From Methylovulum sp. (GTDB lineage Bacteria > Pseudomonadota > Gammaproteobacteria > Methylococcales > Methylomonadaceae), in NCBI GenBank assembly GCA_028713595.1, contig JAQTNZ010000101.1:1-7830 (forward strand): a stretch of DNA of 7,830 nucleotides, in the 5' to 3' direction. Positions 1-5,349 of the stretch are shown here, piece by piece. Within the stretch, counting starts at the first letter, position 1. Every line of letters starts with the position of its first letter. The position numbers were made by a program, and so were the translations under genes. The notes beneath the pieces are model-generated. The model was not told the origin of the DNA and searched no databases. It saw nothing but the letters and a program-made list of their open reading frames with translations.

Positions 1-379
1 GGGGCAGCGCCCCCAGCCAGCCCACATGCCCCAGCCGCAACCCGTCCCTGCCTTTTATTATGCGCACGGATCGGTTTCTGAAGCGGCCTTCCCGCACCAT
101 TTTTTCAAAGGCGGGTTCAACTTGGGAGAACTTGGCGAGCAGCACGTCGCCTTCGCGCTTAAAATCCCGCGACCAGCCATACGAGGGCGCGGTGTCTGTA
201 GGGTGGCCGATCACCATCGGCACGGGTTCGGATGAGGCACAATGGTGGGCGACAATCTGGTCAATGTCCCCGACCGTCCACACCCTGGTGTCGCCTTTGC
301 TGTCGGTCTGCTTGCCGGCACGGAACACCTCGATGTAATCACCGAAGCCTTTGAAGTCTGATAAGGGTTTCTTTTTCAT
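1..379 (-). CDS. Mu protein I-like phage head protease/scaffold, N-terminal part (runs off left edge)
   Basis: The visible 126 residues match the N-terminal pattern of the Mu-like prophage I protein: an opening IEVFRAGKQTDSKGDTR, then VWTVGDIDQIVAHH, the MVIGHPTDTAPSYGWSRDFK block, an LLAKFSQVEPAFEKMVREGRF segment (about residues 80-100) and LGHVGWLGALPP at the edge. In this family the protein is the capsid maturation protease, whose C-terminal part also serves as scaffold during head assembly. The start at 379 is chosen because GGGAA lies 9 nt upstream; an in-frame ATG at 388 has no room for a ribosome site. The C-terminal part lies beyond position 1. It is the first gene of its strand, with no portal or head gene upstream in the window. 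Identification rests on recalled family motifs, not on a search. Confidence 0.82.
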   Translation of the reverse strand, partial: MKKKPLSDFKGFGDYIEVFRAGKQTDSKGDTRVWTVGDIDQIVAHHCASSEPVPMVIGHPTDTAPSYGWSRDFKREGDVLLAKFSQVEPAFEKMVREGRFRNRSVRIIKGRDGLRLGHVGWLGALP

Positions 380-386
380 GATGCGC

Positions 387-409
387 ATTTCCCGAAAGTT
401 GCGGGAAAT
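387..409. promoter_or_regulatory. Inverted repeat covering the protease ribosome-binding site
   Basis: ATTTCCCG (387-394) and CGGGAAAT (402-409) form a perfect 8-bp stem with a 7-nt loop. On the minus strand the Shine-Dalgarno GGGAA of the protease gene lies in the arm nearer the start codon, so the hairpin would hide it in the mRNA. If transcription starts near 400, as the promoter proposed next to it implies, the other arm would not be transcribed and the repeat would act as DNA or not at all. Confidence 0.45.
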
Positions 410-435
410 ATACGCCGATGGGGCGGTGCGGATAA
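407..435 (-). promoter_or_regulatory. Candidate leftward (late-type) promoter of the protease gene
   Basis: On the minus strand TATATT (412 down to 407) is a good -10 box. The hexamer 17 bp upstream, TTATCC (435-430), matches the -35 consensus at only three of six positions. A perfect 20-bp dyad abuts the weak -35. A weak -35 with a symmetric site centred near -45 is the layout of an activator-dependent promoter, and Mu is known to have a late promoter just upstream of gene I driven by its C activator. The comparison is inference. Confidence 0.4.
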
Positions 436-455
436 GGTGTGAAATGTTTCACACC
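436..455. promoter_or_regulatory. Perfect 20-bp dyad, probable operator between divergent genes
   Basis: GGTGTGAAA and TTTCACACC are perfect 9-bp inverted arms separated by TG. The dyad lies between the leftward protease gene and the rightward gene at 529. It abuts the -35 of the leftward promoter candidate. Its right arm contains TTCACA (448-453), a 5/6 match to a -35 box, which with TATTTT (470-475, 16-bp spacing) could serve the rightward gene. One protein bound here could therefore activate leftward and block rightward transcription. No other copy was seen in the window. Confidence 0.55.
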
Positions 456-528
456 CATGAAGGGCGGGATATTTTTATAGACTATTGCAAAAAATCACAC
501 GGTGCAAGGAAAAACGACAGGGGGCAAT

Positions 529-837
529 ATGGGTGGCATCAAGGATTTTTTGGACGGGCTGGACTTGGACCAGCTGGGGCATGCAAAGTCAGAGATTGAC
601 CGGCTGATTGCAAAAAAAAACGCAGAACCAAAACACAGGCTTTGGATGGTCTCTACAGGAATGCTTGTCTTGAAATACTTCCCTGGGGGCGATTACGTCA
701 AGGCGGCCGAGTGGATGCTGGACAAGGCCAAAGAGAACGAGGCAAGCCATGCGGCAAACTCCGACAAACAACTGGAACTGACCTATATCGTGGTGGGGGA
801 ATCCGAAGTGGCGTCATACCTGTCGCATAACCGTTAA
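529..837 (+). CDS. Unrecognised 102-aa protein
   Basis: I do not recognise this family. The protein is soluble and mostly helical: residues 4-32 (IKDFLDGLDLDQLGHAKSEI and on to IAKK) look amphipathic and coiled-coil-like, a hydrophobic stretch LWMVSTGMLVLKYF sits at about 38-51, an acidic/basic helix follows (58-75), and the end is ELTYIVVGESEVASYL. The ATG at 529 is preferred over the in-frame GTG at 502 because AGGGGG lies just upstream (520-524) and the protein-like pattern begins there. It reads away from the phage protease and sits in a small-gene accessory pocket with 1094-1285. A run of nine A (612-620) lies inside the coding sequence. Codon pattern and a clear ribosome site support it as a real gene. 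Confidence 0.65.
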   Translation: MGGIKDFLDGLDLDQLGHAKSEIDRLIAKKNAEPKHRLWMVSTGMLVLKYFPGGDYVKAAEWMLDKAKENEASHAANSDKQLELTYIVVGESEVASYLSHNR

Positions 838-840
838 GAC

Positions 841-862
841 CCCCTTCAAAACCCCTTCAAAA
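841..862. repeat. Tandem repeat, 2 x 11 bp
   Basis: CCCCTTCAAAA occurs twice in direct succession (841-851 and 852-862), just after the stop codon of the 529-837 gene. The second copy continues with one extra A. The function is unknown; it may be a replication-slippage product. Confidence 0.6.
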
Positions 863-938
863 ATCCATATAAGCTGTTTTGATGGCTGTCGGGTACGCAA
901 GCAAGGCTTAAGCGGATAAAACGCCCTATACAGCCTAA

Positions 939-1109
939 TTTTTACAAGACGACGAGCAACACCAAGAATGCCTGAATGAAATATACGGCCTGGAACAGGC
1001 CAAGCCACAGCCTGGCACACCCCAAAGCGAAAGGCTGGAGGCGTTGGTGGCCTTGGCGGAAAACTACAGACAAACACAACGAGGAAACGACCCATGCACC
1101 TTTATATAG
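939..1109 (+). pseudogene. Stop-free, start-less coding-like stretch (possible gene remnant)
   Basis: After a TAA at 936-938 this frame stays open to TAG at 1107-1109. It reads as plausible protein (EQHQECLNEIYGLEQAKPQP, then ERLEALVALAENYRQTQRGN), with a helical, charged composition and GC-rich third positions. There is no ATG and no GTG or TTG with a ribosome site near its beginning; the only GTG/TTG codons are deep inside. It overlaps the start of the 1094 gene. The upstream 838-938 holds the 11-bp tandem repeat and a 9-codon ORF at 882, and nothing else I can support. This may be a decayed or 5'-truncated early-phage gene, or a chance open frame. Confidence 0.3.
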
Positions 1110-1285
1110 AAAGAGAAGCCCAAGCGTTCGAGTCGCCCCAACAGTATGCTGATGACTACGAACTTTCCGAGGGCGACGAGTTTGCGCTGATGGCAGTGGA
1201 GGTGCTGGGCTTAAACACCTACCGGATCATTGGCGGCGTGCCGACCTTGGTCGCCATTGCGCAAGTCACCGGGGTGACGGGCTAA
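1094..1285 (+). CDS. Unrecognised 63-aa small protein
   Basis: A small acidic protein with no recognised family. It starts MHLYIEREAQAFESPQQYAD, continues with a DDYELSEGDEFALMAVEVLG segment, and ends in a hydrophobic beta-like stretch YRIIGGVPTLVAIAQVTGVTG. The alternation suggests a compact alpha/beta fold, without a signal peptide or membrane span. The start is supported by GAGGAAA 8-9 nt upstream. It follows the 529 gene on the same strand after a 256-nt gap and meets the leftward membrane-protein gene end-to-end across a 63-nt gap with no convincing terminator. Such small ORFs are common among accessory genes between phage repressor and late genes; function unknown. Confidence 0.6.
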   Translation: MHLYIEREAQAFESPQQYADDYELSEGDEFALMAVEVLGLNTYRIIGGVPTLVAIAQVTGVTG

Positions 1286-1348
1286 ACCAATGAATCAAAT
1301 AAACCAAGTGCACGGGACATGTGGCATTTAATTCATTATCACAACTTA

Positions 1349-1837
1349 CTAATCTTGAATATTTTCAGCCCTTCTTCTTTCCGTAATTTCTTGCTCTATC
1401 CGCTCTTTTTGCAAATCCATTAGCATAGATGGCAATTTAAATGAAAGTATAAATGCGACAACGGAAAAAAATAAATAGCAATATTCAATAATATCATTAA
1501 TTGCTGCAAATTTTGCTTTCAGTAACATAGATAAAAAAATTAGCGCCAATGCAGTTAGATAGATATAGAACAGCCATTTTTGCCGTTTAAGTCTGCTATA
1601 CGTCAAGTCACGGGCTAGCTCAGCAATCTGCCAACTACCTGAGGGCAATGATTTAGGGTCACCAATTAAAGTAATTATAGCCACAAGAAAACCAGCTAAA
1701 ATAGAAAACACAGTAACAATGACATTAATTGCATCCTGATTGTTTATCATCAGTGGTTTTGCAAAATAAGCACCTATTGCGCCTAAAAGCACAACTGCTA
1801 CCGCATATTTTATTTTATGGTGATCAAGTTGGCTCAT
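1349..1837 (-). CDS. Four-span membrane protein, partner of the upstream 321-aa protein
   Basis: A 162-aa inner-membrane protein with four predicted hydrophobic segments at about residues 10-28 (YAVAVVLLGAIGAYF), 38-58 (VIVTVFSILAGFLVAIITLI), 88-106 (WLFYIYLTALALIFLSMLL) and 115-135 (YCYLFFSVVAFILSF). A polar loop with several basic residues (about 60-87) separates the two hairpins, and a charged helical tail follows (KERIEQEITERRRAENIQD). Its ATG overlaps the stop of the upstream gene (ATGA, 1834-1837) and has no strong ribosome site, so it is probably translated by reinitiation, indicating a fixed stoichiometric pair. A small multi-span partner to a cytosolic protein resembles known membrane-linked phage-defence pairs such as Kiwa (KwaA has four spans), but I see no sequence-level identity. 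Function is inference. Confidence 0.75.
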   Translation of the reverse strand: MSQLDHHKIKYAVAVVLLGAIGAYFAKPLMINNQDAINVIVTVFSILAGFLVAIITLIGDPKSLPSGSWQIAELARDLTYSRLKRQKWLFYIYLTALALIFLSMLLKAKFAAINDIIEYCYLFFSVVAFILSFKLPSMLMDLQKERIEQEITERRRAENIQD

Positions 1838-2799
1838 TGACTTAAATTACCGTCAGTTTCTAGCTTGTCATAATATTCAACAAGCTTTTCCCACGCATCA
1901 GAGCAATTGATAGACTTCCCTAATGATTTAATATCTAAATTATCACTAATTCTCACTTCTTCCGCAGTGATAGTATTATTTTCACCCGTCACAATAACAA
2001 AACCATCATCATCGTTTTCATTTAAAATCATTTCTGCTGTTCTTATCAACCGCTCCCTGCCCACAGCACCAAAATTAGGTTCAGCATGTTTCTTACGCCC
2101 TTCATTTCCATCAAACTTAAGGGATAAAGTGATGTTCAAATTCTCTAATTCAGAAATATCCCTAAGCACCTGATCCTTTGAAAAGATACTTTTAAAGTCA
2201 TTGGCAATACTATAAAGTAAGCCTGATTTTACGGCTTGCGCATTTATCCTATGGACACTTGCATCATAAAGTGACGCGGCGAGGCGCAATTCCTTTACGC
2301 CCTCAATACGAATCATTTTTAATTTGTTAACGTTAGCCACTTTATCCAACACTAAGTTCACCGCAATATCTTGATACTGTGATTTTAATACATGATAAAA
2401 GTATTTGTTAGCAATGGTTTCCCTAACGCCTGAAGGACATAAGATCACATGATTATCCCTAATCAATAAAAAAATGTCGCCGTCTAAAAAATCTTTTCCT
2501 ATTGGAGCTGGCTCCGCCGTTACCATCGAACTGGGCACCATTCGATCTTTATCAATAGCAGAGGTTGGTTGGTCTGGGGTATATGAAGCCACGTGCAGAA
2601 ATATCCCTTTATCTTCGGACTTAAATTTAACTCCTCTTAATTCTCCTGATAATGTGTCAAAAGTTCTGTGCCCAACAGTTGGCAATTGGGCATGTACATT
2701 TTTCAATATGTTTTCGAGAGTTTCCCTTGATTGATCAGGCCATTTGGCGCGTCTATAATAAACCTTCTTTTTTTTCGTCGTATTTTGATCTTCGCTCAT
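1834..2799 (-). CDS. Unrecognised 321-aa soluble protein, first gene of a two-gene cassette
   Basis: I cannot assign a family with confidence. The N-terminus is highly basic (NTTKKKKVYYRRAKWPDQSR). An alpha/beta middle follows (GIFLHVASYTPDQPTSA, then GKDFLDGDIFLLIRDNHVIL, where LIRDNHVILCPSG has the look of a beta-hairpin sensor or nuclease-like core). Next come a helical region (SQYQDIAVNLVLDKVANVNK, LRLAASLYDASVHRI) and an acidic C-terminal part (ILNENDDDGFVIVTGENN, then VEYYDKLETDGNLSQ). There is no signal peptide or membrane segment, so the protein should be cytosolic. It is AT-rich compared with the early phage genes and has its own promoter, so it looks like independently expressed accessory cargo. 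The strict 4-nt coupling to a four-span membrane protein suggests a sensor/effector pair. An A8 tract lies near the start (lysine codons 9-12). Confidence 0.75.
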   Translation of the reverse strand: MSEDQNTTKKKKVYYRRAKWPDQSRETLENILKNVHAQLPTVGHRTFDTLSGELRGVKFKSEDKGIFLHVASYTPDQPTSAIDKDRMVPSSMVTAEPAPIGKDFLDGDIFLLIRDNHVILCPSGVRETIANKYFYHVLKSQYQDIAVNLVLDKVANVNKLKMIRIEGVKELRLAASLYDASVHRINAQAVKSGLLYSIANDFKSIFSKDQVLRDISELENLNITLSLKFDGNEGRKKHAEPNFGAVGRERLIRTAEMILNENDDDGFVIVTGENNTITAEEVRISDNLDIKSLGKSINCSDAWEKLVEYYDKLETDGNLSQ

Positions 2800-2824
2800 T
2801 TGATCCCGCTCTCACTTTATATAA

Positions 2825-2853
2825 AATATAAACATTTCCGCCAATATCGACAA
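2825..2853 (-). promoter_or_regulatory. Sigma70-like promoter of the two-gene cassette
   Basis: On the minus strand TTGTCG (2853-2848) and TATATT (2830-2825) are separated by exactly 17 bp, matching the consensus at 4/6 and 5/6. The expected transcript start near 2818 leaves a leader of about 19 nt before the ATG at 2799. No strong ribosome site is visible (GCGGGAT only). The cassette can thus be expressed independently of the repressor operon. Confidence 0.6.
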
Positions 2854-2905
2854 AATTCATAATAACCATCACCCCTAGACGACAAAGATGCTGAAAGAAA
2901 TTATC

Positions 2906-3556
2906 TTACCGACAAATAGACTCACAAGGCACACCGTCACTGTCACGGTCTAAACGCCTAAGGCCGCAGGTGTTCAAATAAAATTCGGCTTCCGCACAGC
3001 TCGTCATTTCCCTACATACAGTCTTGCCGCTACATTCAAAGCCGCCGCTCTTAGGGGTCGCTTTTTTGACCGGACTTGATACCACCGCCTTAGCTGCACC
3101 ACCATGCCGGAACTCCCAAGGCGGCACCGGACTGCTGTCAGCCCACAATCCGGCCTTGCTGGCCTTTGCCGCATCCTCCAGATCGGCGATGGCGGTGTCG
3201 GTCAGGTATTGGCGGTATGCCCACGCCATGCCGCGCCGCACCTGTTCGGCATTGGCATCCACACCACCGCAACGTATCCTGCCCAACGTGCGCTTGTATT
3301 TGTCCGTACCGTGGTCATCAACGGCCACATCCTTATTGAAACAAATGTCGGACAAGGATTGCTTGGACTGTTGTCCATAAGCCTGTTTTGATTCGGGCGC
3401 GTCAATCTCGGCCAGGCGTATTTTTACCGTGCGCCTTTCGGCATTCAGGACGGTCAGCGTGTCACCGTCAGAAATGCCCACCACCGCTCCTGTCCACTCG
3501 GATGGGTGGGCGGACAGGGGAAGCGTTAATGCTAGAGTTAGGATTAGTTTTTTCAT
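2906..3556 (-). CDS. Exported thermonuclease (SNase fold) with C-terminal Excalibur-like calcium motif
   Basis: A staphylococcal-nuclease-type Ca2+-dependent endonuclease, predicted to act outside the cytoplasm. Residues 1-19 form a signal peptide (MKKLILTLALTLPLSAHPS). The nuclease domain spans about 20-150, with GISDGDTLTV, KIRLAEIDAPE and TDKYKRTLGRIRC. Arg47, Asp52 and Glu55 correspond in spacing to the catalytic Arg35/Asp40/Glu43 of the staphylococcal enzyme, and Arg89 in DKYKR to its Arg87, so the active site looks intact. A linker (about 150-170) leads to a cysteine-containing segment ending DRDSDGVPCE (203-212), the hallmark of the Excalibur domain. It is more GC-rich than both neighbours, suggesting separate acquisition. 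It lies 123 nt downstream of the 3680 gene on the same strand, and no strong ribosome site is visible. Role inferred: degradation of external or periplasmic DNA, as prophage cargo. Confidence 0.9.
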   Translation of the reverse strand: MKKLILTLALTLPLSAHPSEWTGAVVGISDGDTLTVLNAERRTVKIRLAEIDAPESKQAYGQQSKQSLSDICFNKDVAVDDHGTDKYKRTLGRIRCGGVDANAEQVRRGMAWAYRQYLTDTAIADLEDAAKASKAGLWADSSPVPPWEFRHGGAAKAVVSSPVKKATPKSGGFECSGKTVCREMTSCAEAEFYLNTCGLRRLDRDSDGVPCESICR

Positions 3557-3679
3557 GGTTAAGCTTTTTATTATTTAAATTAACTAACTGTAATCATTGG
3601 TTAAAAATGCGTAATTCACCGCAGCTTATCATCTTCCCTTGAGTTAAATAGCATTGCTACCCAAAATTTTATGCGGCGA

Positions 3680-4144
3680 TTATTTATCCAATTCCCATTT
3701 GCTTACCCTATCCAACTCTCCAGCCTTAAGATAAGTTTTATCGGTCAATGACCGATAGGAATGAGCTGGCACTTCCCCATGCAAATAAACCTCTGTAATA
3801 TAAAAACCATTTATATCAACGGCCTTATATTTCAATTGGACATGCTTGGCGGTGGCTGTTTTATTTGTAGCCCCTACTTTATAAACAATCCAGATATTGC
3901 CAATTGAATCCTCATAATCCTGCATAAAAGAAAAAGCTCCGACCTCAACACCATTAACAATATCTTCGGCGGCAACTGAACTTTGCTCAGTCACGGGCTT
4001 TTCATCAATGACATTTTGCTCGGCTAAGCCAGCGCAAGGCGAAGATTGATAGGATGTCACACCATCCGTGGTGCATTTGTACATGGTTTTAGCAAAGCCC
4101 AATGCCGAATAAAAATACAACATTACGATAATAATTTCTTTCAC
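3680..4144 (-). CDS. Small exported protein, DUF4124-like N-terminus and FxLYD-like C-terminus
   Basis: A 154-aa protein with an N-terminal signal peptide (EIIIVMLYFYSALGFAKT, about residues 3-20). It continues MYKCTTDGVTSYQSSPCAG, the two-cysteine pattern of DUF4124-like periplasmic proteins. The remainder (about 65-154) reads as a beta-sandwich (WIVYKVGATNKTATAKHVQL, KYKAVDINGFYITEVYL, GEVPAHSYRSL), reminiscent of FxLYD-type domains in exported proteins. The start codon is GTG (4142-4144), supported by TGAGGA (4151-4156) 6 nt upstream; the next in-frame ATG would cut into the signal sequence. It lies only 30 nt below the repressor stop codon, so it is probably transcribed with the repressor and made during lysogeny. 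Biochemical function is unknown; an envelope role is the likely inference. Domain assignments are tentative. Confidence 0.75.
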   Translation of the reverse strand: MKEIIIVMLYFYSALGFAKTMYKCTTDGVTSYQSSPCAGLAEQNVIDEKPVTEQSSVAAEDIVNGVEVGAFSFMQDYEDSIGNIWIVYKVGATNKTATAKHVQLKYKAVDINGFYITEVYLHGEVPAHSYRSLTDKTYLKAGELDRVSKWELDK

Positions 4145-4174
4145 AACTAATCCTCAATTTAAAAAACGAGAATA

Positions 4175-4867
4175 TTACCATTCGTGCATGGATGCAACCA
4201 CTCTACCTATCACTGCCATATCCAGAGATTCATTAGATAAATCTATCTGATATGGCGCAAAGCCCGTATTAAAGCTACACACCTGGATTAAGCCTTGTGG
4301 TAGCAATTGCAAATTTTTTACCAGCAAATGCCCATCAATTCTCAATACATACGTTTTTCCGCTTGACACCTCTGTTTGTGCGCGGTCAACCAGCACCATA
4401 TCACCGTCCCGCAAATTCGGCTCCATCGAATTACCCGCCACATCAACAACCACCAGATCGGCTGGCGATAAATGCCTGGCTATCAACCAATCGCGTCTAA
4501 ACGCCAATGGCTGCAATTGCTCTTCAATTGTATTAATAGCCCCATGACCAGCAGCTGCTTGAACGTTATAACGCGGTATAGCAGTAAATTCATCATTTTC
4601 ATAGAGTCCGCGCTCTTCAATTAATTGATGCGCAACCGATGGCTTTATTGCATATAGAGCCATATCACCTTCACCAGCCAAAAGCCAATCAAGAGACACT
4701 CCTGTTCCATTTTTAATACTAACCAGATGTTCTGATCCTGGAACCGATCCTTCATTCCATATTCGAGAAAAGGCACCTTTTGATATGCCCATGCGCCTAG
4801 CCCATGTAAATGGTGATTCACCACCAATTAATTGTGTCAGTCGCCTATGAAAATCAGGATTCTTCAT
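4175..4867 (-). CDS. CI-type phage repressor, XRE helix-turn-helix plus S24 self-cleaving domain
   Basis: The master lysogeny regulator. Residues about 1-66 form the DNA-binding domain (PFTWARRMGISKGAFSRIW as helix-turn-helix, then GVSLDWLLAGEGDM, typical of phage XRE repressors). Residues about 95-230 form the S24/LexA-like domain. They include a likely cleavage site AAAGHG (Ala106-Gly107), the nucleophile Ser147 in GNSMEPNLRDGDMVLVD, and the general base Lys184 in GHLLVKNLQ, so RecA-stimulated autocleavage after DNA damage is expected. The length of 230 aa is usual for the family. It is divergent from the Ner-like gene, with operators and the early promoter between them. Its own promoter is not obvious and is probably weak or autoregulated. 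The two exported-protein genes follow on the same strand. Confidence 0.92.
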   Translation of the reverse strand: MKNPDFHRRLTQLIGGESPFTWARRMGISKGAFSRIWNEGSVPGSEHLVSIKNGTGVSLDWLLAGEGDMALYAIKPSVAHQLIEERGLYENDEFTAIPRYNVQAAAGHGAINTIEEQLQPLAFRRDWLIARHLSPADLVVVDVAGNSMEPNLRDGDMVLVDRAQTEVSSGKTYVLRIDGHLLVKNLQLLPQGLIQVCSFNTGFAPYQIDLSNESLDMAVIGRVVASMHEW

Positions 4868-4903
4868 TGCTTAAAAAAGTTTTGTTTTTAGCACTCAATA
4901 GTA

Positions 4904-4932
4904 TTGACATAAGAACCTCATGGTTCTATTAT
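4904..4932 (+). promoter_or_regulatory. Rightward early promoter (PR/Pe-like)
   Basis: TTGACA (4904-4909), a perfect -35, and TATTAT (4927-4932), a 5/6 -10, are separated by exactly 17 bp. It drives the Ner-like gene and the early operon, with a leader of roughly 100 nt. The operator dyad fills its spacer and touches the -10, so repressor binding would exclude RNA polymerase. Confidence 0.85.
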
Positions 4933-4939
4933 TAGAACC
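4912..4939. promoter_or_regulatory. Early operator: one full dyad and one half-site spaced by 22 bp
   Basis: AGAACC (4912-4917) and GGTTCT (4922-4927) form a perfect 6-bp dyad with a TCAT spacer. A second AGAACC lies at 4934-4939, exactly 22 bp (about two helical turns) after the first, without a matching right arm. A separate 13-bp dyad TCAATA-G-TATTGA (4895-4907) overlaps the -35. The repressor (4175-4867) and the Ner-like protein are the obvious ligands; which binds which cannot be told from sequence. Confidence 0.75.
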
Positions 4940-4975
4940 GTTGATAAACAATTTTTTTAACAACACTAAAAAATA

Positions 4976-5007
4976 GCGGCAGCCCACCGACCAAAGCTGA
5001 CTGCCGC
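4976..5007 (+). promoter_or_regulatory. Hairpin in the early-operon leader
   Basis: GCGGCAG (4976-4982) pairs with CTGCCGC (5001-5007) across an 18-nt loop. It lies in the untranslated leader 31 nt before the Ner-like start codon. There is no T-run after it, so it is not a simple terminator. A role in RNA stability or antitermination is possible but unproven. Confidence 0.4.
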
Positions 5008-5037
5008 ACCCTCCACCATATTACTGGGATTAGCATT

Positions 5038-5313
5038 ATGCCAAAAACCACCCACCAACAACAGGGATTACATCCCGAAGACATCAAGGCTGCGCTAAAA
5101 AAACGCAACCTGAACATCAAAAAGGTCGCCGAGCAGCTGGACTGCTCCGCCAATTCAGTCCGGCTGGTCATCCACAACAAACAGCAGAGCAAGCGCATCG
5201 CCGACCATATCGCCGCGCTGATCGAAAAGAAAACCAGCGAACTGTGGCCTGGCCAATACGACTACGAACAACGCCCCTCCTTCAAAAAACGTTGTGAGAA
5301 GGTGGCGGCATGA
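5038..5313 (+). CDS. ner: Ner/Nlp-family early regulator
   Basis: A 91-aa DNA-binding protein matching Mu Ner along its core. The opening is HPEDIKAALKKRNLNIKKVA (Ner: HRADVIAGLKKRKLSLSALS). A helix-turn-helix follows at about residues 26-48 (KKVAEQLDCSANSVRLVIHN), then IADHIAALIEKKTSELWPGQY, whose LWPGQY corresponds to the IWPSRY end of the Ner domain. Ner-type proteins damp early and repressor transcription during lytic growth, acting like Cro. It is the first gene of the rightward early operon, opposite the S24 repressor. The ribosome site is weak (TGGGA about 9 nt upstream). A basic tail (FKKRCEKVAA) extends past the usual Ner end. Codon use is GC3-rich like the rest of the early block. 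Confidence 0.85.
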   Translation: MPKTTHQQQGLHPEDIKAALKKRNLNIKKVAEQLDCSANSVRLVIHNKQQSKRIADHIAALIEKKTSELWPGQYDYEQRPSFKKRCEKVAA

Positions 5314-5349
5314 ACCCACAACAAAAAAATCCTACCAAAGAGGCTGTCC

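Noticed and set aside
988..1002. GGCCTG-GAA-CAGGCC inverted repeat
   Set aside because: A short GC-rich stem in a coding-like stretch, with no associated promoter or T-run; chance is likely.
1264..1277. GTCACC-GG-GGTGAC inverted repeat as a terminator of the 1094 gene
   Set aside because: It lies inside the coding sequence, has a short stem, and is not followed by a T-run.
3024..3391. Plus-strand open frames opposite the thermonuclease
   Set aside because: They are shadows of a gene with an intact SNase active site and signal peptide on the minus strand.
3602..3622. Weak hairpin with T-run (minus strand) between the two exported-protein genes
   Set aside because: The stem is only about 4 bp with an 8-nt loop, not enough to call a terminator.
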